DNA from: Opitutaceae bacterium EW11
GTDB lineage: Bacteria > Verrucomicrobiota > Verrucomicrobiia > Opitutales > Opitutaceae
Direction: 5' to 3'
DNA length: 64,000 nt
Assembly (NCBI GenBank): GCA_003054665.1
Contig: QAYY01000012.1
Coordinates: 1 to 64,000, forward strand
In this document: piece by piece, positions 9,097 through 16,388 of the stretch
Layout: each line of letters starts with the position of its first letter
Position numbering within the stretch: position 1 is the first letter of the stretch
Made by a program: the position numbers and the translations under genes
The notes under the pieces: model-generated
Told to the model about the DNA's origin: nothing
Seen by the model: only the letters and a program-made list of their open reading frames with translations
The model's database searches: none

Positions 9097-10665
9097 ATGT
9101 CTCTCGAAAGAATACTCGTTCTCGACGACGAACCGCTGATCCAAAAGGTGCTGGACGAGCTGTTCCGGAGAAAGAAGTACACGGTCACCATCGCGGGAAC
9201 GATCGCTCAGGCGGAGAGCCTGATTTCGAAGGAGAATTTCGATCTGATCATGCTCGACGTCCGTCTGCCCGACGGCGACGGCCAGCAGTTCCTGGAGCGC
9301 GTGAGCACGCTTCCCGATCGTCCGCTGGTGGTGATGATGACGGGCCACGGCACCATCGAAAGCGCGGTCGCCTGCATGCGGGCCGGCGCCTTCGACTATC
9401 TGATCAAACCGTTCTCGCCGGGCCAGATTGAGATCATCCTCAAGAAAGCGGACTCGTACCGGCAGCTGATCAAGGTCAACCGCTACTTCAGCGAGCAGGA
9501 TGGCGGCGACGGCGACATGCTGGGCCGCAGCCCCGCGCTGGTGCGGCTGCGCCAGCTGATCGAGCGCGTCGCTCCGACCGACGCCACCGTGCTCATCACG
9601 GGCGAGAACGGCACGGGCAAGGAAATGGTCGCCCGCGAGCTCTACCGGCATTCGCCCCGTCGCAACGAACCCTACATCAAGATCAACTGCGCGGCGCTCT
9701 CGGAAAACCTGATCGAGAGCGAATTGTTCGGCCACGAGAAAGGCGCGTTCACCGGCGCGACCGATCGGCGCGAGGGCCGCTTCGAACTCGCGAACCGCGG
9801 CACTCTGCTGCTCGACGAGGTGAGCGAGATCCCGCCCAATCTCCAGGCTAAGCTCCTCCGCGTGCTGCAGGAGCGGGAATTCGAGCGCGTCGGCGGCACG
9901 AAGACGATCAAGGTCAACGTGCGCATCCTCGCGACGTCCAACCGCGAGCTGATGCAGTTCGTCGAAAAGGGCCAGTTCCGCTCCGACCTCTATTACCGCC
10001 TCAACGTTTTTCCGGTGCACGTGCCGCCGCTGCGCGAAAGGCCCGAGGACATTCTCGTCCTCGCCGAAGCCTTCCTGCGCCGCTTCGCCCGCAAGCACGG
10101 CCTGAAAATCCCGGGCTTCACCGACAACGCCGTCGCCGCGCTCGCCGCGTATCCATGGTTTGGTAACGTGCGCGAGCTTCAGAACACGATCGAGCGCGCC
10201 GTCATCCTCTCCGAAAACGGCCGCCCCGTTTCCACGGCCGCGCTCGGCCTGCCCTCGCTCGGCCGCGGGGCGAGCGGAGCCCCGATCGCGGTGCCGCCCT
10301 GCCCGCCCGTGACAGCGGCCGCGATTCCGGCCGCTCCTCCGCCGCCAGCGGAGAATCTCGCTCCCGCAGTCGCGCCCGAACCGTCCGCGCCGGTCGAGTT
10401 TGCCCCGCCGCCCGCCGCCGAAAGCGTCGGCGCCACGGCCGCGGCCGCTTCCGGCGCGCCCGCTGCCGTCGCGGAAAAATCGGACGCCGTCATCCCGCTC
10501 GACGAACTCGAGAAGCAGGCCATCTTGTCCGCCCTGCGCGCCACGGGCGGAAACCGCACCCGCGCGGCGGAGTTGCTGAAAATCAGCATCCGTACGCTCC
10601 GCAACAAGCTGCAGGAATACCGCGCTTCGGGAGACTTCACCGACGGCGAAGCTGAGGAAACCTGA
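9097..10665 (+). CDS. NtrC-family sigma-54 response regulator
   Basis: Activator of sigma-54 promoters, 522 residues. Receiver domain at 1-120 with phospho-Asp 54 (LIMLDVRLPDGDG) and the Lys in YLIKPFS. The AAA+ domain (about 145-375) has Walker A GENGTGKE, the sigma-54-contacting loop GAFTGA, and Walker B LLLDEVSEI. A long Pro/Ala-rich linker (about 385-465) precedes a Fis-type HTH at the end (GGNRTRAAELLKISIRTLRN). The extended low-complexity linker is unusual in length. Location next to flagellar and chemotaxis genes suggests a FlrC/FlbD-like motility role, but no sigma-54 promoter was found near the flagellin genes, so the regulon is open. Confidence 0.95.
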   Translation: MSLERILVLDDEPLIQKVLDELFRRKKYTVTIAGTIAQAESLISKENFDLIMLDVRLPDGDGQQFLERVSTLPDRPLVVMMTGHGTIESAVACMRAGAFDYLIKPFSPGQIEIILKKADSYRQLIKVNRYFSEQDGGDGDMLGRSPALVRLRQLIERVAPTDATVLITGENGTGKEMVARELYRHSPRRNEPYIKINCAALSENLIESELFGHEKGAFTGATDRREGRFELANRGTLLLDEVSEIPPNLQAKLLRVLQEREFERVGGTKTIKVNVRILATSNRELMQFVEKGQFRSDLYYRLNVFPVHVPPLRERPEDILVLAEAFLRRFARKHGLKIPGFTDNAVAALAAYPWFGNVRELQNTIERAVILSENGRPVSTAALGLPSLGRGASGAPIAVPPCPPVTAAAIPAAPPPPAENLAPAVAPEPSAPVEFAPPPAAESVGATAAAASGAPAAVAEKSDAVIPLDELEKQAILSALRATGGNRTRAAELLKISIRTLRNKLQEYRASGDFTDGEAEET

Positions 10666-10857
10666 CCTCAGGAAGCGGGATCTCGGCCACCGCCGCGCCC
10701 GCTCACGTCTGGCCCGGCTGCCCCGCCCAGGAGCCGGCCGGCCGCTGCGGAACGCCTCGACCGTCACCCCTGCCCGATTGCGGCTAGGGTATACTCCTGC
10801 GAGTTAGCGCCATTAAGTTGCTTCACGGGCGAACCCATTGCGTCGATAAAAGGGGCG

Positions 10858-11355
10858 ATGAACGCGTGCTCATGCGCACCTCGACCGGCCTGGCGCACGG
10901 CTGCCTTTGCGGCAGCCGCGGTGCTCGCGCTCGCGTTCGCCGGCTGCGCATCCACGGTGCCGACGGCCGCGCCGCGCTCGGCGGTTTCGCCCGAGACCGC
11001 GCTCACGCTGGCCCAGATCACGGCGCGCTCGGTGGGCGGCCAGGTGTTCACCGTCGCGCCCACCGGCAGCATGAAGCCCACCCTCGACGAGAGCAGCGTC
11101 GTTGCAGTGGAAAAAGTGGCGTTTTCCGAGCTGCGGCAGGGCGACATCGTCATCTATCGCAGTGTATCCGGTTTTCCGATCGTCCATCGTCTGTATGAAC
11201 ATCATGGAGACAGCTGGCTCGTTCTCGGGGACAACAACGGCACCGTCGACCGGGAAGCCGTGACCGCGGCCAATTTTGTGGGCCGGGTTTGCGCCATCTT
11301 CTACACTTCCTCGGGCGCGGGAACGGCTGCCGCAACGGCGTTTGCGCAGCGGTAA
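10858..11355 (+). CDS. Signal-peptidase-like (S26/S24) lipoprotein
   Basis: A 165-residue exported protein with a type I signal peptidase-like core. The N-terminus has a hydrophobic segment and a lipobox-like FAGC (Cys30). The active-site box TGSMKPTL places the nucleophile at Ser71; the next box is LRQGDIVIYR, followed by IVHRLYE with His110, and the last box is LVLGDNNGTVDRE. The His in 'VHR' is where the archaeal/ER/SipW type has its catalytic His, while the bacterial Lys general base is not evident. So it is either a Ser/His peptidase or an inactive homologue. It is short and has no second transmembrane segment. A start with AAAGGGG upstream supports 10858. Downstream is cheX after 99 bp. 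Confidence 0.75.
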   Translation: MNACSCAPRPAWRTAAFAAAAVLALAFAGCASTVPTAAPRSAVSPETALTLAQITARSVGGQVFTVAPTGSMKPTLDESSVVAVEKVAFSELRQGDIVIYRSVSGFPIVHRLYEHHGDSWLVLGDNNGTVDREAVTAANFVGRVCAIFYTSSGAGTAAATAFAQR

Positions 11356-11373
11356 CCGGGTGGTGGCCCCGGT
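11355..11373 (+). terminator. Weak hairpin after signal-peptidase-like gene
   Basis: ACCGGG and CCCGGT (11355-11360 and 11368-11373) form a 6-bp stem overlapping the stop codon, followed by ATTATCC. The tail is only partly T-rich, so termination is possible but weak. Confidence 0.3.
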
Positions 11374-11454
11374 ATTATCCCACAAAATCCACTAAAGCTG
11401 CCGCAATTCGGTCGATAATAAGGCGGGAGCAACGTGCTCCCCACCCCGCTCTCC

Positions 11455-11985
11455 ATGCCTACCATCGATCAGATCAGCGAATCGGTCTTCCGCGAGACGA
11501 TCAATCGCGCCGTACAGGACGTCTTCAAGACCATGCTTGCGCGAACGGCGACGCTCGACACCGCTTCCGATGCCGCGAACGCCGATGGCACTCCCTGGGA
11601 ACACCCGGTCCAGATCAACGGCCAGCAGGTCGTCGGCACCGTGGGCTTCATCGGCGACATCAGCGGGCTGATCTACCTTTACCTCGACGCCGAGTTCGCG
11701 AACGAAGTCGCCAGCCACATGCTGAGCATGACCCTTCCCGAGCTCGTGGACGCCGGTGACGAAGTGGTGAACGACGCGGTCGGCGAGCTGACGAACATGA
11801 CCGTCGGCACGTTCAAGAACCAGCTGGCAGACAAGGGCTTCCCTTGCCGGCTGACGATTCCCTCCATCCTTCGCGGCAGCAATTTCTCCATCGAGCCCAT
11901 CAGCTCGGCGACGCGGCGCATCTATCGGTTCACGGTCGGCACGCACAATCTCGTGGTCGATCTGCTGATGAAGACCGGCGACTAA
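11455..11985 (+). CDS. cheX: CheX-type chemotaxis phosphatase
   Basis: CheX dephosphorylates CheY-type receivers. The family helix with the catalytic Glu and Asn is visible: NDAVGELTNMTVGTFKN (about residues 105-121), with E and N three apart, followed by the usual 'P.i..G' segment (LTIPSILRGSNF). The length of 176 residues fits. I chose the ATG at 11455; a GTG at 11434 has a better ribosome site (GGGAG four bases before it) and would add seven residues. The next gene, 24 bp downstream, is a two-receiver regulator and is its likely substrate. Confidence 0.85.
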   Translation: MPTIDQISESVFRETINRAVQDVFKTMLARTATLDTASDAANADGTPWEHPVQINGQQVVGTVGFIGDISGLIYLYLDAEFANEVASHMLSMTLPELVDAGDEVVNDAVGELTNMTVGTFKNQLADKGFPCRLTIPSILRGSNFSIEPISSATRRIYRFTVGTHNLVVDLLMKTGD

Positions 11986-12009
11986 TCCAAACTCCGCTCC
12001 TGCCCTGCC

Positions 12010-13164
12010 ATGCGCTACAAGATCCTTACCGTCGACGACTCCAAGACCGTCCGAATCATCGTTAAGAAGGCTTTCAAATCTTTCGACTGCGAGATCATCG
12101 AGGCTGCCAACGGAGTGGAAGGTCTGGCGGCCGCCGCGAAAGAGACGCCCGACATGATCCTCCTCGACATCACCATGCCGGTGATGGACGGCGTGGAAAT
12201 GCTGACCAAGCTGAAGTCCGACCCGACCCTCAAAGCGATCCCCGTCATCATGCTCACCGCTGAAGGCGGCCGTGATAACGTGCTGAAGATCGCCAAGATC
12301 GGCGTCCGCGACTACATCGTCAAACCCTTCAAGGAAGAGGTCCTGGTCGAAAAGTGCGGCCGCGTCATCGACCTCAAGCCGCTGACTGACGGGCCGACCA
12401 AGGCGAAATCCATTTTCGACCCGGCCACCATCCTGGTCGTCGAGGACAAACCCGCGATCATCCAGCAGATTCAGGAAGGCCTGAAACACACGCCCTGGAA
12501 GATCAACGGCGTCCATACCACCGGTGAGGCGATCGATTTCTGCAGCAAAAACACGCCCGACCTGGTGATCATCAGCCTTTCCCTCCCCGAGGAGGCCGCC
12601 TTCACCCTGTTCCGCCTTATCCGGCAGAACGTGAAGACGAAATACACGCCGATCTTCGCCCTGGTCGTGAAGACGGAGCTCAACGCGCAGCAGCAGGCGC
12701 AACAGGTCGGATTCTCGTACATCGTGACGAAGCCGATCGAGATCACCGAGCTCGAGTCCAAGGTCGCCAAGGCGATGAACCTCGATACGTCCCAACGTTA
12801 TTTCAACGTGGACGGCGACGTGTTCGTCATGCGCCTCCCGGAAAACACGACCCAGACGGTCGTCGGCGAGGTCCTCAACTATCTCAAGCCGAAGATCGCC
12901 GAAGCGGTCGACAGCGGCATCGTCAAGGCCGTCATCGATCTCCACGAACTCAAGGGCCTCAACATGGCCATCATCAAGCTGCTCATCCAGGCGATGATGA
13001 CCTGCAAAGAGCTCGCCCTTCAGTACACGCTCGTCGGCAACAGCCAGATCGTGTCGGAGTGCAAAGGCTTCGAAGACACCCGCAATTGGCAGTTCCACGA
13101 CTCGATCGCGGACGCCAAGGCGAGTTTCACCAAAGCCGCTCCGAGCCCGGCGTCTGTCGCCTAA
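12010..13164 (+). CDS. REC / pseudo-REC / STAS-like regulator
   Basis: A 384-residue cytosolic protein with three parts. Residues 1-120 are a canonical receiver: acidic pocket VDDS, phospho-Asp 53 in ILLDITMPVMDG, Thr in IMLTAEGG and Lys in YIVKPF. Residues 137-255 are a second receiver fold that keeps ILVVEDK and VTKPIE but has IISLSLPEE where the phospho-Asp should be, so it probably cannot be phosphorylated. Residues 265-375 resemble a STAS domain (AVIDLHELKGLNMAIIKLL), with no Ser at the usual phosphorylation site. It is cotranscribed with cheX and ends at a strong terminator. I infer a phospho-switch controlling a protein partner through STAS. Confidence 0.8.
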   Translation: MRYKILTVDDSKTVRIIVKKAFKSFDCEIIEAANGVEGLAAAAKETPDMILLDITMPVMDGVEMLTKLKSDPTLKAIPVIMLTAEGGRDNVLKIAKIGVRDYIVKPFKEEVLVEKCGRVIDLKPLTDGPTKAKSIFDPATILVVEDKPAIIQQIQEGLKHTPWKINGVHTTGEAIDFCSKNTPDLVIISLSLPEEAAFTLFRLIRQNVKTKYTPIFALVVKTELNAQQQAQQVGFSYIVTKPIEITELESKVAKAMNLDTSQRYFNVDGDVFVMRLPENTTQTVVGEVLNYLKPKIAEAVDSGIVKAVIDLHELKGLNMAIIKLLIQAMMTCKELALQYTLVGNSQIVSECKGFEDTRNWQFHDSIADAKASFTKAAPSPASVA

Positions 13165-13209
13165 ACAACCCTCTCAGCCATCGGTATCGCAGCCGATGGC
13201 CCCTGCGAG

Positions 13210-13238
13210 AACCGCACTTCCTTCGGGGGTGCGGTTTT
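13210..13238 (+). terminator. Rho-independent terminator
   Basis: AACCGCAC (13210-13217) and GTGCGGTT (13229-13236) make an 8-bp perfect stem with an 11-base loop, followed by a T run. It closes the cheX/REC-STAS unit. Confidence 0.8.
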
Positions 13239-13284
13239 GCATTTGGGCCCCGGAGCGGGTCACGCCGCCGACGCCGGTCCCCGG

Positions 13285-13509
13285 TTATTCCTCGCCGCGG
13301 ACTGCCTTCAAGAGGCGGAAGCGGGTACACAAATTGTTCAGACGATGGACGAGGTCGCTGACGCGAGTCGTGTCGTTGGGCAACTCACCCGGCGTTCCGA
13401 GCCGGCGTTGGATCTCCTCGATCCGTGCCATCAGGATTTTCGCCTCTTCGGCGACTTCGGATGGCTCAGCCAAGAGTTCGTGGAGGATGGAATCGCGTAG
13501 TTCTGACAT
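13285..13509 (-). CDS. Small helical hypothetical protein, 74 aa
   Basis: Unrecognised. MSELRDSILHELLAEPSEVA opens a charged, helix-prone protein with a possible coiled coil (AKILMARIEEIQRRLG) and a second helix near the end (LVHRLNNLCTRFRLLKAV). No membrane segment or motif. It is convergent with the REC/STAS gene. Composition is plausible for a real small protein, but no ribosome site is clear and no neighbour supports it. Confidence 0.45.
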   Translation of the reverse strand: MSELRDSILHELLAEPSEVAEEAKILMARIEEIQRRLGTPGELPNDTTRVSDLVHRLNNLCTRFRLLKAVRGEE

Positions 13510-13987
13510 CGGAGGAGGCAGGTGAACCAGCGCTCGAATCTAGCAGCGCTGCATTGGACGATAGACGCGCTCCCCCGTCACCCTCAGCCAGGGGCTAGGT
13601 TGAACAGGCAGACGTAATGAGAAGCAGGCAGTCACGGGACAAAAACGCGTTGGACAAAGCACACTCACCTAGGAAAGCCAAACGCAAATTTATGGATTTT
13701 CTACAAATTCCCTGAGTTGTTACGCAAAAACTCATTTCCTCGAACGTACGAATTAATTGCAGCTGGCGGTCGGGTACAGTGATGCCCACGGCGCAAATTT
13801 GTTGCTAAATGGACGACATCACCGCTGATCGGTTCTTAATAAGCTGTAAGTAAGCTAGATAGGAAACAACCGGGCGGCGGACAGGATCGAGGTGAGGGCG
13901 GCTTTTCCCCTCCAGTCCAGGGAGCGAGGGCCGATAAACCATCTGGGCCAATCAGACGCTCCGCCCTGCGGTGGAGAATGGACCAAC
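13510..13987. other. 478-bp intergenic stretch, AT-rich for this DNA
   Basis: No convincing gene. From about 13600 to 13860 the base composition drops well below the surrounding GC level. It contains a small stem (TGAGTT...AACTCA near 13713-13734) and a local direct repeat TAAGCTGTAAGTAAGC near 13840. A 64-codon minus-strand frame (13595-13789) has a composition and position that do not argue for a gene. The stretch probably carries the promoter of the cluster starting at 13988. Confidence 0.5.
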
Positions 13988-14560
13988 ATGACTTCTCAGA
14001 ACACAACCTTGCTCTTCGGCAGGGCGCGGTTCTCGCGCATCCTGCTGCTCGGCGCGCTCGCGGCGTTGTCCGCTGAGGCGCGGGCGTTGAGCTTGCCCCA
14101 GCGGGTACTCCGTTCGTCTACAGAACCGCGCCAGACCGTCGTCGCTGCGTCTGAAGCGATCGGCTACCTGGCTTCCGTCGGCCCCGTCCCCCTGCGCTTC
14201 GCTCCGCCGCCTCCTGATCCGGTCGAGCGTCCCGCGCCCCCCGCTTCTGCAGCGGTGGCCAGCACTCCCGTCAGCCCTGTCCCCTCCGTGGCACCGACCG
14301 TGCAGCCCGAGCCTGCCACCGCGACGGCCGCCCCGGGACCGGAGCCGGCCGCAACTCAACCGGCTGCGGAAAAACAGCCCGAGCTCAAGCCGGTGACCAT
14401 TCTCCCCGACGACACCCGCCGTGATGTGCGTCCCGAGGATGTCCTGCCCTATTTCGAGCTTCCCAGAGGGTCTGCTGGCGCCGGAGGTGCCGCGCTTCCC
14501 TTCGCTCCCGCAGCTCCGCCGGCCCAGCCGCCGAGTTCCGCCACGTACCAACAGAAATGA
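13988..14560 (+). CDS. Exported proline-rich protein
   Basis: A 190-residue protein, unrecognised. The start at 13988 gives an N-terminal hydrophobic segment (ILLLGALAALSAEARA) fitting a signal peptide. The mature part is mostly Pro/Ala/Val low-complexity sequence from about residue 60 to 130, then VTILPDDTRRDVRPEDVLPY and another Pro-rich tail. Such proteins often span the periplasm or link to the cell wall. Its stop overlaps the start of the TPR gene as ATGA, so translation is coupled and the two proteins probably act together. Confidence 0.65.
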   Translation: MTSQNTTLLFGRARFSRILLLGALAALSAEARALSLPQRVLRSSTEPRQTVVAASEAIGYLASVGPVPLRFAPPPPDPVERPAPPASAAVASTPVSPVPSVAPTVQPEPATATAAPGPEPAATQPAAEKQPELKPVTILPDDTRRDVRPEDVLPYFELPRGSAGAGGAALPFAPAAPPAQPPSSATYQQK

Positions 14561-15993
14561 TACTTCGCCTTGCCGGTCTCTCCGTCGCGCTCTGCGGCGT
14601 CCTCGCCGCGGCCGCTGAGCCCGCAGCGCCCGCCCCCACGTCCGCGCCGGAGCAGGTTGCCGCGCCGGCCCAGCCGGTGCCGGCTGCGAACCCCGCCGCC
14701 TCTCCCACGGCGACCGAGAACGCGCCCGGCGCCGCCGCGGAGCCCGCAAAAGGCAAGGCCGAGGAGCCGATCATCGCACCCGACCATCACACGGTCGAAC
14801 ACGTGCAGGTGGCCCACGCCGCCAAGCCGGAGGAGATCGCCAGCCTGCTTCGCATCGGCAATGCCCACCGCGACAAGGGCGACTACGCCTCCGCGGAGAT
14901 CGCGTTCCTCCAGGTGCTCGCCGAGCGCGCCACGCTCGAACAGGACCACGACGCGCTGCTCGGACTGGCCCGCACGTATCGAAAAAAAGGCGACCACACC
15001 AAGGCGACCGCCGTCTACGAACGTTTCATCAAGACCTTTCCGACCGATCCCCAGCTTCCGGACGTGCTGCTCGAGCAGGGCCGCAGTCTCCGCGCGCTCG
15101 GCGCCTACAAACAGGCGATCGCGCGTTTCTACAGCGTCCTGAACTCCACGCTGAAGCTGCCCGACGAAGGCGCGGATCATTACCGGCAGCTTGCCCGCAC
15201 CGCGCAGTTCGAAATCGCCGAGACGCATTTCCAGAACGGCGAATACGCGGAGGCGAACCGCTTTTTCTCGCGCCTCAATCTCCTCGACCTCGCTCCCGAG
15301 GACCGGGCACGCGCGCAGTTCAAGGCCGTGTATGCGCTGATTCTCGGAGGCGACGACGAGCAGGCCGTCGGCGGTCTCCGCCTTTTCATCAGCCAGAATC
15401 CGCGCGACGAAAACATCCCCGAAGCTCGTTACCTGCTATCGCTCGCGCTGCGGCGCCTCGGCCGGACGCAGGAGTCGCTCGCAGCCACGCTCGAGCTCCT
15501 CAAAGCCGAGCACGCGGACTCGCAGTCCGACCCGCGCCGCTGGGCCTACTGGCAGCGGAAGACAGGCAACCAGCTGGGCAACGAGTTTTACGAACACGGC
15601 GACTTCAGCAGCGCCCTGACCATCTACGAAAGCCTTGCGCAGCTCTCCGCCGATCCGCGCTGGCAGCTCCCCGTCGCCTACCAAACCGGGCTCTGCTACG
15701 AACGGCTTCGCCGTTTCGATCGGGCCCGGCTCTGCTACCAGACCATCGTTGACAAGATCAAGTCAGCGCCAGCCAATGGAGACGTTCGTCCCGACCTGGC
15801 GGACCTCGCTGACATGGCGGCGTGGCGACTGAGCCAGCTCTCGTGGCAGTCCACCACCGACACCCAGCTTTCCGCGATTTTCGCGCCGTCCAGCTCCCCC
15901 ACCGTCCCTCCGTTCTCCTCGCCTGCAACCGCATCAGCATCTGACCATGACGCCCACGGACGCGCTCCAATCGCATCTCAGCTTGTGCGATGA
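14557..15993 (+). CDS. Exported TPR-repeat protein
   Basis: A 478-residue protein with an N-terminal signal peptide (LAGLSVALCGVLAAAAEP), a Pro/Ala linker to about residue 65, and then tandem TPR-type helix pairs from about 85 to 430, e.g. LLRIGNAHRDKGDYASAEI, TYRKKGDHTKATAVYERFI and FEIAETHFQNGEYAEANRFF. Such scaffolds organise envelope complexes. It starts inside the stop of the proline-rich gene and its own end overlaps the next gene by 47 bp in another frame. No catalytic motif. Confidence 0.85.
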   Translation: MILRLAGLSVALCGVLAAAAEPAAPAPTSAPEQVAAPAQPVPAANPAASPTATENAPGAAAEPAKGKAEEPIIAPDHHTVEHVQVAHAAKPEEIASLLRIGNAHRDKGDYASAEIAFLQVLAERATLEQDHDALLGLARTYRKKGDHTKATAVYERFIKTFPTDPQLPDVLLEQGRSLRALGAYKQAIARFYSVLNSTLKLPDEGADHYRQLARTAQFEIAETHFQNGEYAEANRFFSRLNLLDLAPEDRARAQFKAVYALILGGDDEQAVGGLRLFISQNPRDENIPEARYLLSLALRRLGRTQESLAATLELLKAEHADSQSDPRRWAYWQRKTGNQLGNEFYEHGDFSSALTIYESLAQLSADPRWQLPVAYQTGLCYERLRRFDRARLCYQTIVDKIKSAPANGDVRPDLADLADMAAWRLSQLSWQSTTDTQLSAIFAPSSSPTVPPFSSPATASASDHDAHGRAPIASQLVR

Positions 15994-16336
15994 GCTGTAT
16001 CAGCTCGCCCTGGAGGAAAACCGCTTTCTGAAACAAAACCAACGGGTGCCCGACGCCGCGCTGCTCGACCGCAAGCGCGCGTTGCTCGCCCGTCTGGATA
16101 CAAGTCTGGCTGCGCTCAAGCAGATCTCCGCCAGCCCCGCGCCGGCGCGTCCCGATCCTGTCCGCAAAGAAGTGATCGAGAAAGCCCGCGCCAAGATTCT
16201 CCAGGTGCTGCACATCGATCGGGAGAACGAGCAGCTCCTGCTTCGCTACAGCCTCGGCGTGCGCCCCAAACCCGCCGCTCCGCCCGCGGCCGCGCCCGTT
16301 TCCCAGCTGCAACGGCTCTACGACCGCCACCTCTGA
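15947..16336 (+). CDS. FlgN-like helical protein (putative export chaperone)
   Basis: A 129-residue soluble protein starting inside the TPR gene. It has the FlgN pattern of an N-terminal long helix with spaced Glu and Leu (DELYQLALEENRFLK), 'lL..K..LL..L' (ALLDRKRALLARLD), and a later helix with IDRENEQLLLRYSLG. FlgN is a chaperone for the hook-filament junction proteins FlgK and FlgL. The C-terminus is Pro/Ala-rich. Similarity is of pattern rather than identity, so the assignment is tentative; it would tie the cluster 13988-16336 to the flagellum. Confidence 0.5.
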   Translation: MTPTDALQSHLSLCDELYQLALEENRFLKQNQRVPDAALLDRKRALLARLDTSLAALKQISASPAPARPDPVRKEVIEKARAKILQVLHIDRENEQLLLRYSLGVRPKPAAPPAAAPVSQLQRLYDRHL

Positions 16337-16388
16337 GCCCGATGCTGCGGGCAGGCGGGCGAACCCAGCACCCATTTCCGTCCAGCGC

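Noticed and set aside
13595-13789. 64-codon minus-strand frame in the AT-rich gap
   Set aside because: No ribosome site, motif or neighbour supports it, and its frame is short enough to occur by chance in AT-rich sequence.
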